From contig CAYJIG010000002.1 of the NCBI GenBank assembly GCA_964370165.1, positions 61,443 through 125,442 on the forward strand: DNA of 64,000 bases, read 5' to 3'. The stretch comes from JAAYCI01 sp964370165. Lineage in GTDB: Bacteria > Bacillota > Clostridia > Oscillospirales > Ruminococcaceae. The translations under genes and the position numbers were made by a program. Positions 26,457 through 36,138 of this stretch are shown one piece after another. The notes beneath the pieces were generated by a model. That model ran no database searches. It saw only the letters and a program-made list of their open reading frames with translations, and was not told the origin of the DNA. Position 1 is the stretch's first letter; every line of letters begins with the position of its first letter.

Positions 26457-28088
26457 CTATTTTTTAAGGCCGAGATCTAAATTACGGATATGTGCACGAG
26501 TTTCTAAAATGAAAGTAGGCGAAACAGACAACTCGTCATAGCCCATCTGCAAGAACTTTTCGGTCAAGGTAATGTCTGCAGCAAGCTCGCCACAAATTCC
26601 ACACCATATGCCGGCCTTATGCGCGGCATCGGCCACTTGCTCTAGCAATCGTAAAATAGCCGGGTGATGTGCATCCATATATGGCTCTAGTTTTTCGTTT
26701 TGGCGGTCGATTGCCAGCGTGTATTGAGTCAAATCATTTGTGCCTACGCTGAAAAAGTCTACTTCTTGAGCGAATTCTTCAGCAAGAATGGCAGCGGCGG
26801 GGGTTTCTATCATAATGCCCAGCTCTACATCGCCAATGGCAATGCCTTCGGAAGAAAGCTCAGCACGTACTTCGGCGGCAATCTCTTTACAACGTTCTAT
26901 TTCCCATTTAGAAGTGATCATGGGGAACATTATGGCAATTTTACCAAAGGCAGATGCACGATAAATAGCACGAAGCTGTGTTTTAAACATCTTTGGCCTA
27001 TCAAAGCAAATGCGAATGGCACGCCAACCCAAAGCGGGATTTTCTTCATGAGGCAAATCAAAATATCCGACTTGTTTATCGGCACCGATGTCTAAAGTGC
27101 GGATGACAACCAAACGACCTGCCATGCCCTCGGCAACTTTACGATAAGCGTCAAACTGTTCGGTTTCGCCGGGATAGTCATTGCGGCCAAGGTATAAAAA
27201 CTCACTACGGAAAAGTCCGATACCTTCGGCGTCACAAGAAAGTGCAGCCTGCATATCGTCTACACTGCCGATGTTGCCAAACAGTTTTACAATTTTGCCG
27301 TCCTTTGTGATACTGGGAAGTCCACGTACAGCATCGAGCTTTTTTGCTTGGTCACGATGCTGATTTTGAAGATCGCTTAGGCGTTCGATGGTAGCATCAT
27401 CAGGCTCAAGAAATGCTTTGCCGGCACCACCGTCTACAGCCATGCTTTTTCCATTGATATCTTCGTTAAGTGAAACATCACTTTGCACAATAGAGGGGAT
27501 ATTTAAGATGCGAGCCAAAATAGCAGTGTGGGAGTTAGTGGAACCACGCCGTGTGACAAAAGCACGGATTTTGCTTTTATCCATTTGAAGGGTTTCGCTT
27601 GGCGTTAAATCATCGGCCACCACTATAGAGGGTTTTTCCATGTGTAAATTTACACGTTGGCCCAGTAAGATGCCGGACAAACGTTGAGATACGTCAAAAA
27701 CATCGGTGGAACGAGCTTTCATGTATGGGTCGTCCAAAGAAGCAAAAAACTCTGAAAACTTCTTGCCGGTGACGGTAACAGCATAAGCCGCCTTGTGACC
27801 GTCCTCTTTAATAAGTGCCTCTACTTCTTCATTAAAATCACCGTCTTCTAACATAAGACGCTGTACATCAATGATATCTGCTTCCGACTCGCCAATTTCG
27901 AGTTTGGTTTTTTCTACCAAGGCAGCTAATTGAGTGTCTGCTTCAAGCTTTGCGCTAAGAAATTTTTCCCACTCGGCTGAAGGATCGGCGGCTTTGCTTG
28001 AATCAATATTTGTATCGGGTTTTTTCATTAAAAAAACCGTGCCAAAAGCGATGCCGGGGAAAACTCCCTTACCATTGAAAATTTTCAT
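26457..28088 (-). CDS. ptsI: PTS enzyme I (phosphoenolpyruvate-protein phosphotransferase)
   Basis: A 543-residue enzyme I that passes phosphate from phosphoenolpyruvate to HPr. The phosphohistidine segment is GSTNSHTAILAR, close to the usual GGRTSHTAI but with Thr-Asn; the PEP-binding domain has LFRSEFLYLGR, IRTLDIGADKQ, FFSVGTNDLTQYT and IWCGICGELA. It is slightly shorter than the common 570 residues. It heads the operon with ptsH and nagB, behind a consensus-like promoter. Confidence 0.95.
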   Translation of the reverse strand: MKIFNGKGVFPGIAFGTVFLMKKPDTNIDSSKAADPSAEWEKFLSAKLEADTQLAALVEKTKLEIGESEADIIDVQRLMLEDGDFNEEVEALIKEDGHKAAYAVTVTGKKFSEFFASLDDPYMKARSTDVFDVSQRLSGILLGQRVNLHMEKPSIVVADDLTPSETLQMDKSKIRAFVTRRGSTNSHTAILARILNIPSIVQSDVSLNEDINGKSMAVDGGAGKAFLEPDDATIERLSDLQNQHRDQAKKLDAVRGLPSITKDGKIVKLFGNIGSVDDMQAALSCDAEGIGLFRSEFLYLGRNDYPGETEQFDAYRKVAEGMAGRLVVIRTLDIGADKQVGYFDLPHEENPALGWRAIRICFDRPKMFKTQLRAIYRASAFGKIAIMFPMITSKWEIERCKEIAAEVRAELSSEGIAIGDVELGIMIETPAAAILAEEFAQEVDFFSVGTNDLTQYTLAIDRQNEKLEPYMDAHHPAILRLLEQVADAAHKAGIWCGICGELAADITLTEKFLQMGYDELSVSPTFILETRAHIRNLDLGLKK

Positions 28089-28149
28089 GGGTTTTGTCTC
28101 CTTTTTAGCAAAATATACGAATAATGGGGCTGAAAATATTTATAAAATT

Positions 28150-28179
28150 ATTATAACTAACAATAGTGTACAAAGTCAA
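28150..28179 (-). promoter_or_regulatory. sigma-A promoter of ptsI-ptsH-nagB
   Basis: On the minus strand TTGACT (28174-28179) and a consensus TATAAT (28150-28155) are 18 bases apart, about 60 bases before ptsI. Confidence 0.65.
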
Positions 28180-28339
28180 TGAAAAACATGCTCGAATAAA
28201 ACCTTCAAAAAATGACTTGTATGACAATGTCAACAAAACGACTTTAAAACGATGATTTTTTAAAAATAAAATTTACAATATTTTAAAAAAATATGAAATA
28301 ATTTTGAATGAACAAAGGCGTCACAGCGCAAATATGATT

Positions 28340-29296
28340 TTAATCGGTTTTAGTTTCATCCACCGTGTCATTTAGGCGTTCTTCTTCTACCACTAGTGGT
28401 CGGTGAAGACTGCGAGTATTCAGCCCTAAAACATATTCGCCTAAAAGCCCTAAAAAGAACAGCTGGAGTGAGCCAAAGAAAAATACACCAAGCAAAATGG
28501 GAGTGGTGCCTGCGACGAATCTGTCCCAATATATAAGTTTCAATATTAAATACACAAGTGCAACCACGGCGCTAACGAAGCCAAGCAGAAAGCCGCCCAA
28601 AGTGGCCATGCGCAAGCCAACTTTAGTATAAGACGTGACGCTGAGCATGCCGGCATCATAAAGCTTGTACCAGTTATAGCTACTTTTGCCAAACCGACGG
28701 TTTTGCTGGCGGTAGGGTATATCACAACGGCGGTAACCCAGCTCGGCCACAATGCCACGTAAAAACGGTGATGGATCGTCTAGTTCTTTGAAGTCGTCAA
28801 GAACTTTCCTGTCATATAGGCCAAACCCGGTGAAATGCTCGATAAACTCTATGGTAGCCATTTTACGGATGGTTTTGTAATATACACTGCGCAACGCATA
28901 CATCAGCTTGTTTTCAGTGCTGGTGCTTTTGATACCGGACACGATTTTATATCCGGATTCCCATTTTTCCACAAACTGCGGTATCATCTCGGGTGGGTCT
29001 TGAAAATCGGCACAAAGCAAAATAGCAGCGTCGCCCTTTGCCTGGCACAGGCCATAGTATGGGGAGTTGAATGGGCCGAAATTGCGGGTATTGAAAATAG
29101 CTTTTACTTTTTTATCTTTATGACAAATATCACGCAAGCGTGGACGAGTCTCGTCGGTTGAAGCGTTATCAATAAATAAAATTTCGTAATTGTAGCCGGG
29201 AAGATGCAAAGAAAACTGCTCTGTCACCGCCTCGTACAAAGGCAACACGTTATCTTCTTCGTTGTAAGTGGGAATTACCACGGTAATAGTTTTCAT
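28340..29296 (-). CDS. GtrB-like polyprenyl-phosphate glycosyltransferase (GT2)
   Basis: A 318-residue enzyme: GT-A domain with VVIPTYNEEDNV, FIDNASTDETR and ADFQDPPEM, then two C-terminal membrane helices (about 240-265 and 275-300), the layout of GtrB/DPM1 proteins that load a sugar on undecaprenyl phosphate. ATG 29296 overlaps the stop of the preceding gene (TAATG); the longer frame lacks an RBS. It is the last gene of the sugar operon, whose GtrA protein at 36139 is the usual flippase partner. Confidence 0.88.
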   Translation of the reverse strand: MKTITVVIPTYNEEDNVLPLYEAVTEQFSLHLPGYNYEILFIDNASTDETRPRLRDICHKDKKVKAIFNTRNFGPFNSPYYGLCQAKGDAAILLCADFQDPPEMIPQFVEKWESGYKIVSGIKSTSTENKLMYALRSVYYKTIRKMATIEFIEHFTGFGLYDRKVLDDFKELDDPSPFLRGIVAELGYRRCDIPYRQQNRRFGKSSYNWYKLYDAGMLSVTSYTKVGLRMATLGGFLLGFVSAVVALVYLILKLIYWDRFVAGTTPILLGVFFFGSLQLFFLGLLGEYVLGLNTRSLHRPLVVEEERLNDTVDETKTD

Positions 29297-30225
29297 TATT
29301 TTACCTGCCTTTGTTCTTTTATCCATGTTACGGTATGGCGAATACCATCTTCAAAAGAAGTGGTAGGTGAAAAGTTTGTCTCTTCTTTCAAGCGGGTGAT
29401 ATCTGCGCAAAGGTGCATCACCTGGTTTTTAGCATAAGAACGAGCGCCTATTCCCAAAGGAAGCTCGGGGTCTATAGCATCACGTAAGATATGTACATAG
29501 TCAGAAAGAGGCCTTGCCACACCGCTACCTATATTATAAATTTTGCTTGCAGACGCACATTTGCCGAGAAGATAGAACGCCAAAGCGGCATCTTTGCAAT
29601 AAAGATAGTCCCACTTTTGTTCTAGCGGGGTCAAGTCAGGTGCGTTGCAGTCTAAAAGGCTGTTGATGCAGTACATTATCATGGTGGAGGGCATGTCTCC
29701 GGGTCCGAAGGTACTGAAAATACGTGTCCAAACCCATTCAATGCCTAAATCTTCTGCTAAAGCGCTGCAAAGGCGACCGGCGGCATATTTGGCCACACCG
29801 TATGCTGAATCGGGTGAAACACGCATGTCTTCGCTGATTTCACCGCTTACTCTGCCATATTCGGCTTGGCTTCCGGCACCGATGAAACGCTTGCATCCCA
29901 TCTTATGCGCCAAATGCAGTGCATCAAGGGTGTATCCGATGTTTTGATGTTGGCTGTGCACATCGCCACGCTGAGAGTTTTGTGTGGCGTTCCATGCAAA
30001 GTGATAAAATGCATCGTATGTGGTTTGTGAATTATCTGGCTCGTACCTGGCATATTGGTCAAGATCGCACTCGGCTACAGTGAGCAAATCAGAAGAAGGA
30101 AGCAGGTGAAGCTTTTTTGAGCCGGTGCGCACAAAAGCAAGCACACGAGTGTCGTTTTGCAGGCAAGTTTCTATCAGTGCAAGGCCCAGCATAGAGGTGG
30201 CACCTGTTATGATAACATGTTTCAT
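29296..30225 (-). CDS. NAD-dependent epimerase/dehydratase
   Basis: A 309-residue extended SDR enzyme: dinucleotide site GATSMLGLA, the YGVAK catalytic Tyr-Lys pair near residue 143, and the sugar-binding FSTFGPGDMPS. It probably epimerises or reduces the 4-keto intermediate made by the CDP-glucose 4,6-dehydratase of this operon; GDP- or dTDP-sugar enzymes look similar, so the substrate is inferred. ATG 30225 is chosen for its spacing to GGAGG and its ATGA overlap with the upstream stop. Confidence 0.85.
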   Translation of the reverse strand: MKHVIITGATSMLGLALIETCLQNDTRVLAFVRTGSKKLHLLPSSDLLTVAECDLDQYARYEPDNSQTTYDAFYHFAWNATQNSQRGDVHSQHQNIGYTLDALHLAHKMGCKRFIGAGSQAEYGRVSGEISEDMRVSPDSAYGVAKYAAGRLCSALAEDLGIEWVWTRIFSTFGPGDMPSTMIMYCINSLLDCNAPDLTPLEQKWDYLYCKDAALAFYLLGKCASASKIYNIGSGVARPLSDYVHILRDAIDPELPLGIGARSYAKNQVMHLCADITRLKEETNFSPTTSFEDGIRHTVTWIKEQRQVK

Positions 30226-31112
30226 CAAAGCGCCTCCAAAGCTAGAATTTCGCTTAACCTATCGTTAGTACTTAAAGAATGGTTTTTATATTCGCCACTT
30301 TCAAAAGCCATTTGAGATTTCACCAAAACTATGGCTATCATCATGGCAACGCCAAGTTTATTGTGACATGGCAAATCTGCAAATGCATTTCTATTATACA
30401 AAACACGCTGGTCAAAAAAAGTCAGCCAATAGTAAAAGTCATAGTCGGGCACGCCAAAAAAAGCATCTTCCCAATCAATCACATAAAGCGAGCCGTTTTT
30501 TTGCATGATGTTTTTGTTTGAAAAGTCGCCATGGCATAAAACTCGTGCATCGTCTGTATATTGCAAAGTATCTAAAAGACGGGCGCAACTATGCGCAACA
30601 TCGGCATCAAGCTGGTTATTTTCAGATAAAAAATCTAAAGCGTCGTTTGCGCTTTTCAGCACCTGCGAAAAATCCGGCATGGAAGGCGAGAGTAACTGCC
30701 ATTCTGCATCGGAAAACGAGGCAAAGGCATGGCTGTACTCGTCAATGAGTTTATCAATCTGCTGTGGACTGGGCACGCCTGATAACGGCCTGAGATTTTG
30801 CATCACCAAAAGGGTGTGTATACCTTTTTCGGTATCGATGCTTATCACCTCACGCACCACGTCATCGCCATACAGTTTTTGTAAAAGTACGGCTTCTTTT
30901 ATCAGCATTCTGCGTGGCTCATCACCGGGCAGATGTGTTTTCACAAACAAGCTTTCAGAGCCGTTTTGTAACGCATAGCAAAGCCCAAGTGTACCGGTGT
31001 TTTCCAAAGGCGTGACAGTGCACTCACCACTAAAAGCACAGCGTATTAAAGATGAAAATTCATTTAAATACGCTGTTTTGTCGCAGGTGTTTGTGTGTAG
31101 TTTACTTAGCAT
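30225..31112 (-). CDS. phosphotransferase of the APH/choline kinase family
   Basis: A 295-residue kinase-like protein. The catalytic loop is LCHGDFSNKNIM and the metal-binding motif IDWEDAFFGVPDYDFYY, as in aminoglycoside phosphotransferases and choline or ethanolamine kinases. In a surface-glycan operon it more likely phosphorylates a sugar or an alcohol than an antibiotic. It overlaps both neighbours (11 bases with the sulfotransferase gene, 3 with the epimerase gene), so it is translated in coupled fashion and has only a weak RBS. Confidence 0.82.
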   Translation of the reverse strand: MLSKLHTNTCDKTAYLNEFSSLIRCAFSGECTVTPLENTGTLGLCYALQNGSESLFVKTHLPGDEPRRMLIKEAVLLQKLYGDDVVREVISIDTEKGIHTLLVMQNLRPLSGVPSPQQIDKLIDEYSHAFASFSDAEWQLLSPSMPDFSQVLKSANDALDFLSENNQLDADVAHSCARLLDTLQYTDDARVLCHGDFSNKNIMQKNGSLYVIDWEDAFFGVPDYDFYYWLTFFDQRVLYNRNAFADLPCHNKLGVAMMIAIVLVKSQMAFESGEYKNHSLSTNDRLSEILALEAL

Positions 31113-32055
31113 AATACTGCGCTAGATACGGTACTTTATCATAGCCGAAGTGGCGGGCAAGTGCACGTGTACCCACTTGGATTTGATGCTTTTCTTCTGC
31201 GCTCAGCTCGTCTATGATTTCCTTGTTATATTCTTCGGTGCTACGAAGAACTGTGCCCCAAGGTGCGATGTTGGCTTCGATTTTTTCGCCATTCCAGCTG
31301 GGATATAGCATGTTTTCAGAGTAATCTACACCGATAAACTCACACACGCTTTCCATGAAGCTTTTCTTGTCTGCAACCATGTCTTCATAGCGGAAAATTT
31401 TCACATTATCGGGGTACATGCCGGCATACATATCCACTGTGGAGTGGTATATGTTCCATGTTATTAAGTAGCGGTCAGGAGTTTGAGGGAATGGACGACG
31501 CTTTGTGTCACGATAAGCCGAGAATGGGTTGCGTACAATGTGCATTATTTTAATGTTTGGGAAATCTTTAATCATGCGCGCGGCATCAAGACCGATGGCG
31601 GGGGAATAGCCCACATACACCATGTCGTCTTTCGGGGCGGTATAGTAATTTTCCCATGCATCGAATGTGGAGCGGAAGAATGACTCTATAGCTTCTTTGC
31701 GGCGATAACAAGGCCCGTCACCCATACGTTTTTCAAACGCTTCGATACGATTTTTTTCATCAATACGGCAGTCGGCATCTTTGAACTTAGAACCACCCGG
31801 CTTGCGAAGGTATGTTTTCATCTCTTCGTCGATAAACTGCTCATAAATCTCACGTGCAGAAAGACCTTCGGGGAACTCAGGATAACGGTATTGTACACGC
31901 TCTACACTGGCCAAAAAGTCGTTGAAGTTACGGTTGCCCAGCTGAGACTCAAACGGATATACCAAAAAATCGGGATGACCGTCCAAGTGACGGTGGGTTA
32001 CGTTGCCGCCGTGCTCAAAACCGGCAGAAATCATGACAAAACGAAAATTACTCAT
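31102..32055 (-). CDS. sulfotransferase family protein
   Basis: A 317-residue protein with a sulfotransferase-like plan: an N-terminal strand-loop-helix in the place of the phosphosulfate loop (SAGFEHGGNVTHRHLDGHP) followed by VYPFES, and the second PAPS-binding region MHIVRNPFSAYRDTKRRP with the expected Arg. It would transfer sulfate from PAPS to a glycan or lipid head. No PAPS-forming genes lie in the window. The N-terminal loop departs from the usual G-x-x-R-S-G-T, so the call is fairly, not fully, sure. Confidence 0.72.
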   Translation of the reverse strand: MSNFRFVMISAGFEHGGNVTHRHLDGHPDFLVYPFESQLGNRNFNDFLASVERVQYRYPEFPEGLSAREIYEQFIDEEMKTYLRKPGGSKFKDADCRIDEKNRIEAFEKRMGDGPCYRRKEAIESFFRSTFDAWENYYTAPKDDMVYVGYSPAIGLDAARMIKDFPNIKIMHIVRNPFSAYRDTKRRPFPQTPDRYLITWNIYHSTVDMYAGMYPDNVKIFRYEDMVADKKSFMESVCEFIGVDYSENMLYPSWNGEKIEANIAPWGTVLRSTEEYNKEIIDELSAEEKHQIQVGTRALARHFGYDKVPYLAQYYAK

Positions 32056-32102
32056 AGCTTCCTCCTAAATATATAGATAACATATGTTTTGGTAACAATT
32101 TT

Positions 32103-34310
32103 CTAAACGGGCTTCTTTTTTATAAAAGGTACTTTGCCAAAGGCAAGTAACAACAAAATAGGGATGCAAAGCACTAAAGCTATGCAAAACAAGGGGTACC
32201 ACTGGCGTGAAAACGGCATATATTCCATGGTGATGGTATGTGTGCCGGCAGGTACTTCGGCGGCAATGGTGGTGACATTTGCACGAACGGCAGACAGAGA
32301 CTGTTCTTCGCTGGTGCCGGCATCAAGGGTAAGTTTCCATGCGGGATCATAAAGCTGTTGCAAAAGGATATATGCTGTAGGATCATCTTGTGATGAAGGC
32401 AGAGTATACTCTAAAACAAAGCTGTTGTATCCACTTTCAAGGAAGGTGTAACTGCCACTTAAAGCATCTTTCGGAGAAAGGAATATATCAGCGCTGTATA
32501 GGCTTTGCGCTTTATCCGGTATAGCGTCTTTGGTAGAATAAAATGTAGCAGGCGCAGGCATGGTTTCTGAGCCTGTAGGCCCGAAAATTTCTTCGTAAAA
32601 CGCAGGGTCTGACGTTTGCATGTCTACCAGCTGTGCGTGATACCTGGTGATAAGATACTTGTTTTTGGGCCACAGCGAGCTTTGCACAGGGGCAGAAAGC
32701 TGTGTGATATTTTGTCCGAAAGTTTGGTTGTTTTCGGATGATAGCGGCTGAAACAGACGGGTGTCTCCGACAAAAGACGAAGTGGCGTACCACTCGCCGC
32801 TGAATTCATTGTCGGCATGGGCACATTCGTAGTAATATCTAGTGAGATCTGCGCCGAAAAGTACCAAAAACAAAACCAGCCACACCATGTTTTCACGACG
32901 CTGTATTAGCAGTAATAGACCGGTGGAGATAAGCACAAGTAAAACCAAAAGTAAAACGCTTTTACTTAGCCAACCAAGTGCGGCCATGCCGGCAAAAACT
33001 GCTATGCAAAACAGCATCCCGCCACAGAATATCCAAAAAATAGGTTTTTTGAACTGGTAGTCTCTTTGTAAAAATACAGCCAGTCCACTTGCCGCCAAAA
33101 ATAAAAGTGAAACCTGTAAAAAATGCACATAGTAAAAGAAAAATGCACGATCTGAAGAAAAAAACATTTCCCATACAGGCATCATGAAACCCGGAATAAG
33201 GCATAGTATCAGCATGGATATCGACAAAAACAAAAACATGCGACAAGTTTTGTTTTTTTGTAGCACGGCAATACCTAAAAGTGGCAACAATCCTGCGCCG
33301 ATGTACCTTGCGCCATGCATGAAGATGGTGTATAAATGATCGTTGACAAAAGCAGTGTCGACTGACGGGCGAAACAGCTCTACCGTGACAAAGCGTAGAT
33401 ATTGGTCGTAGCGTGTGCCGGACAAAAACGCCTCCCACGCCGAGAAATCTTCGCCCGAGCCAAGGCGGTAATATCTTGAAGATTGCTCGGTGAAAACTAA
33501 AAACAATTGTACTATAATAATGCACAAAAATCCAAAACAAAGCAAGGTAGGCAGCTTATGTGTTTTGATATGCGTCCATGTGGTTTTACAGGCGGTGGTG
33601 AAGGTGCCTTTTGGATGAAATATGAAAAATGCGACAAAAGCCAAAACCAAAAATAATAAGTTGTGCACTGCCCAAAAGTCGGCACCGGCCGCAAATAAAA
33701 TCACACCCAGCCAAAGCAAAAAGTATCGGCGCTGTGACATATCTTGCAAGTAAGCAAAAAGCACATAAAGCAGTAAAAACAAAAACATGGGCGAGTGCCA
33801 ATAAAACCAAGCATCGTTCCAAAGGCCTATACCGCTGAAGGTGTATCCAATACCGATAAGGGATAAAACTGCGGTGTGCGAAAAAAAGAGGGAAGAAAAC
33901 TTGAGCAAAAAATATACAGTTAAAAAAGGCGCAAGTAAAGAATTTAGTAAAACATATAATAGATATTCAGGAATGATAATCGAGAAAAAAGAAAGAAAAC
34001 GAACAAGGCCTGCACATAGTATAAATAGTATGTTTCCAAAGTTTGGGGAAAGGGGGCCTAAAAATGCGTTGTAATACTGTGCATAACCCTCAAGGTCTAA
34101 TGGGTTCCACCATGCGATGTCGCCCTCTGTGCGTATAGAATGCATGGAAGTGGCAAAAGCAGTGAAACCATGGGCGCCGTCATGACGAGGTAGAAACCCG
34201 TCTGTTAAAAGCTGGGCGTCCCACAAAACAAAACGAAGAACAGCAATGCCCATCGCTAAAAAGAAAATGCGATGTTTTTTTATGAATGTGTATATCGAGG
34301 TAGGAAACAT
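32103..34310 (-). CDS. YfhO-like polytopic membrane protein (GT-C type)
   Basis: A 735-residue protein with 12-13 membrane helices in its first 500 residues, a 200-residue extracellular domain (about 500-710) and a last helix near 712-732. The first outer loop has RHDGAHGF and WWNPLDLEGYAQYYN, like the acidic loops of lipid-linked GT-C glycosyltransferases. YfhO of Bacillus glycosylates lipoteichoic acid. Here it may use the sugar loaded by the GtrB-like enzyme and flipped by GtrA. Start ATG follows AGGAG-like bases. Confidence 0.8.
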   Translation of the reverse strand: MFPTSIYTFIKKHRIFFLAMGIAVLRFVLWDAQLLTDGFLPRHDGAHGFTAFATSMHSIRTEGDIAWWNPLDLEGYAQYYNAFLGPLSPNFGNILFILCAGLVRFLSFFSIIIPEYLLYVLLNSLLAPFLTVYFLLKFSSLFFSHTAVLSLIGIGYTFSGIGLWNDAWFYWHSPMFLFLLLYVLFAYLQDMSQRRYFLLWLGVILFAAGADFWAVHNLLFLVLAFVAFFIFHPKGTFTTACKTTWTHIKTHKLPTLLCFGFLCIIIVQLFLVFTEQSSRYYRLGSGEDFSAWEAFLSGTRYDQYLRFVTVELFRPSVDTAFVNDHLYTIFMHGARYIGAGLLPLLGIAVLQKNKTCRMFLFLSISMLILCLIPGFMMPVWEMFFSSDRAFFFYYVHFLQVSLLFLAASGLAVFLQRDYQFKKPIFWIFCGGMLFCIAVFAGMAALGWLSKSVLLLVLLVLISTGLLLLIQRRENMVWLVLFLVLFGADLTRYYYECAHADNEFSGEWYATSSFVGDTRLFQPLSSENNQTFGQNITQLSAPVQSSLWPKNKYLITRYHAQLVDMQTSDPAFYEEIFGPTGSETMPAPATFYSTKDAIPDKAQSLYSADIFLSPKDALSGSYTFLESGYNSFVLEYTLPSSQDDPTAYILLQQLYDPAWKLTLDAGTSEEQSLSAVRANVTTIAAEVPAGTHTITMEYMPFSRQWYPLFCIALVLCIPILLLLAFGKVPFIKKKPV

Positions 34311-34350
34311 ACAAACTCCTGTTCTTATTTAACAGTAATATAAGAAATAA

Positions 34351-35274
34351 TTAGATAACTTTGAAATCGGCAGATATTTTTTCGTGTACAGCCTTTGCAG
34401 ACAAGTTGTATACTTCACGTAAATATGAAGTACTGCCCACTGTGGAAGAAAAAGTATCATTTAGGCCGAAACGATATAGTGGTGGCATCAGGCCATGTTC
34501 TGCAAGTGTTTCAGACACAGCGCCACCCAGACCGCCTACTATGGTGTGTTCTTCAAGGGTGTATATACGCTTTGTCTCTTTTGCTATTTTGACAATAGAT
34601 TCGTTGTCTAAAGGCTTTATGCAAGGCACTGAATAAACTGCACAGTGTATGCCGTGTGAAAGCAACATTTTTGAAGCGCATATAGCTTCATTCACCAAAG
34701 GACCGGTGGCAAATATAGCAGCATCTGCACCGCTTTGCATTGGCAAAACTTGTTTGATTATATCACCGGGAGCTTTTTCATGCAAATCAAGCTCGCCACC
34801 ATTGCCAAGACGTAAATAGCAAGGTCCGCTTGTTTGAGCCGCAATACGGGTGGCACAAATAGCCTCGGCTTTATCGGCAGGCGAAAGTATTGTCATGCCG
34901 GGCAAAGCACGCATCACGGCAATATCTTCGGTAGCGTGGTGTGTGACGCCCATGGCGCCATATCCAAGCCCGCCACCCACAGCCACAATATTTACGTTGA
35001 CGTCGTGGTAGCACACGTCGTTGCGAATTTGTTCAAGGCATCGGAAAGTGGGGAAGTTACCGATGGAATATGTGAACACTGTTTTTCCTTCAAGGGCAAG
35101 GCCTGCGGCAAGCGCGGTCATGTTTTGCTCGCAAATACCGGCGTTTAAAAATCTGTTTGGAAACTGTTCCCAAAATGGGGTAAGTATCCCAAAGCCCAAG
35201 TCACCGCTTACAAGAACTAGGTCTTTATTTTTGACGGCTTCTTCACACAGAGTGCTGACGAATGTTTTTTTCAT
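34351..35274 (-). CDS. transketolase C-terminal subunit
   Basis: A 307-residue protein with the pyrimidine-binding and C-terminal domains of transketolase. The key Glu for thiamine activation is in GICEQNMTALAAGLA; other segments are GVTHHATEDIAVMRALPGM and the C-terminal TLEEHTIVGGLGGAVSE. It pairs with the next upstream gene, with which it overlaps by four bases. Split transketolases are common in sugar-modifying clusters; here the likely job is transfer of a two-carbon unit to a keto sugar. Confidence 0.9.
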   Translation of the reverse strand: MKKTFVSTLCEEAVKNKDLVLVSGDLGFGILTPFWEQFPNRFLNAGICEQNMTALAAGLALEGKTVFTYSIGNFPTFRCLEQIRNDVCYHDVNVNIVAVGGGLGYGAMGVTHHATEDIAVMRALPGMTILSPADKAEAICATRIAAQTSGPCYLRLGNGGELDLHEKAPGDIIKQVLPMQSGADAAIFATGPLVNEAICASKMLLSHGIHCAVYSVPCIKPLDNESIVKIAKETKRIYTLEEHTIVGGLGGAVSETLAEHGLMPPLYRFGLNDTFSSTVGSTSYLREVYNLSAKAVHEKISADFKVI

Positions 35275-36077
35275 TTTTTTGCAGCCTCCAGTTCCGCCAC
35301 GGCTTTTTCATAAAACTCACCTTGTGGGTCACGGTAATGCCACAACACCTGGTTTTCCATAAACGAAACACCCTTACCTTTTATGGTGTCTGCAATAACA
35401 CATAGAGGATTTTGGCTTTTTGACGGCTGTAAAGCTTCTGTTAAAGCGGCGTGGTCATGGCCGTTCACACGGCGTGTTTCCCATCCGAAATCAGTCCATT
35501 TTTTTTGCAAATCACCCAGCGAAATGGTGGCATCTACCGTGTCGAGACTTTGCAATTTATTGTGGTCAATCACCACAGTGAAGTTATTTAGCTTGTGATG
35601 TGCGGCAAAAAGTGCGGCTTCCCACACGCTGCCTTCTTCACATTCTCCGTCGCCCATAACCACAAAAACCCTGTGAGATTTATTGTCCATTTTAGCGGCG
35701 GTGGCCATGCCACATCCGACACCTATGCCGTGTCCAAGGCTACCGGTAGACAGTTCTACCCCCGGCACGTTTTTATGGCTCACATGTCCTGACAACCTAC
35801 TGCCGTTTTGATAGTGAGTGGAAAGCTCTTCCACAGGGAAAAATCCGGTTTCTGCCAACGCGGCATACACCGCCGCACCTGCATGGCCTTTGCTTAAAAT
35901 AAATCTATCACGCATTTTGCAAGTGGGATCATTCGGAAAAACATTCATGACCGAACCGTATAAGACGGCTACAATATCCGCCACAGATAAAATAGCGCCG
36001 ATGTGAGAGCCACCGGACAAATGAGTCATTTCAATGCCATGACGACGAATGTGCCAGGCAAGTTTTGATGTGTCCAT
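35271..36077 (-). CDS. transketolase N-terminal subunit
   Basis: A 268-residue protein with the pyrophosphate-binding domain: SKGHAGAAVYAAL, STGSLGHGIGVGCGMA and the thiamine-diphosphate motif GDGECEEGSVWEAALFAAHHKLNN. With the C-terminal subunit it would form a two-chain transketolase. The operon position between gtrA and yfhO-like genes, together with CDP-sugar enzymes, argues for a part in nucleotide-sugar synthesis and not the pentose phosphate path. Confidence 0.92.
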   Translation of the reverse strand: MDTSKLAWHIRRHGIEMTHLSGGSHIGAILSVADIVAVLYGSVMNVFPNDPTCKMRDRFILSKGHAGAAVYAALAETGFFPVEELSTHYQNGSRLSGHVSHKNVPGVELSTGSLGHGIGVGCGMATAAKMDNKSHRVFVVMGDGECEEGSVWEAALFAAHHKLNNFTVVIDHNKLQSLDTVDATISLGDLQKKWTDFGWETRRVNGHDHAALTEALQPSKSQNPLCVIADTIKGKGVSFMENQVLWHYRDPQGEFYEKAVAELEAAKK

Positions 36078-36138
36078 AAGCTACCTTTCTACGTGGCGGA
36101 TTTTGCAAAATGCAATAAAATCGGCAACTAAGCGTGGT

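Noticed and set aside
30225..31112. Aminoglycoside resistance kinase
   Set aside because: The APH fold alone does not show drug use; overlap with sugar-operon genes points to a metabolic role.
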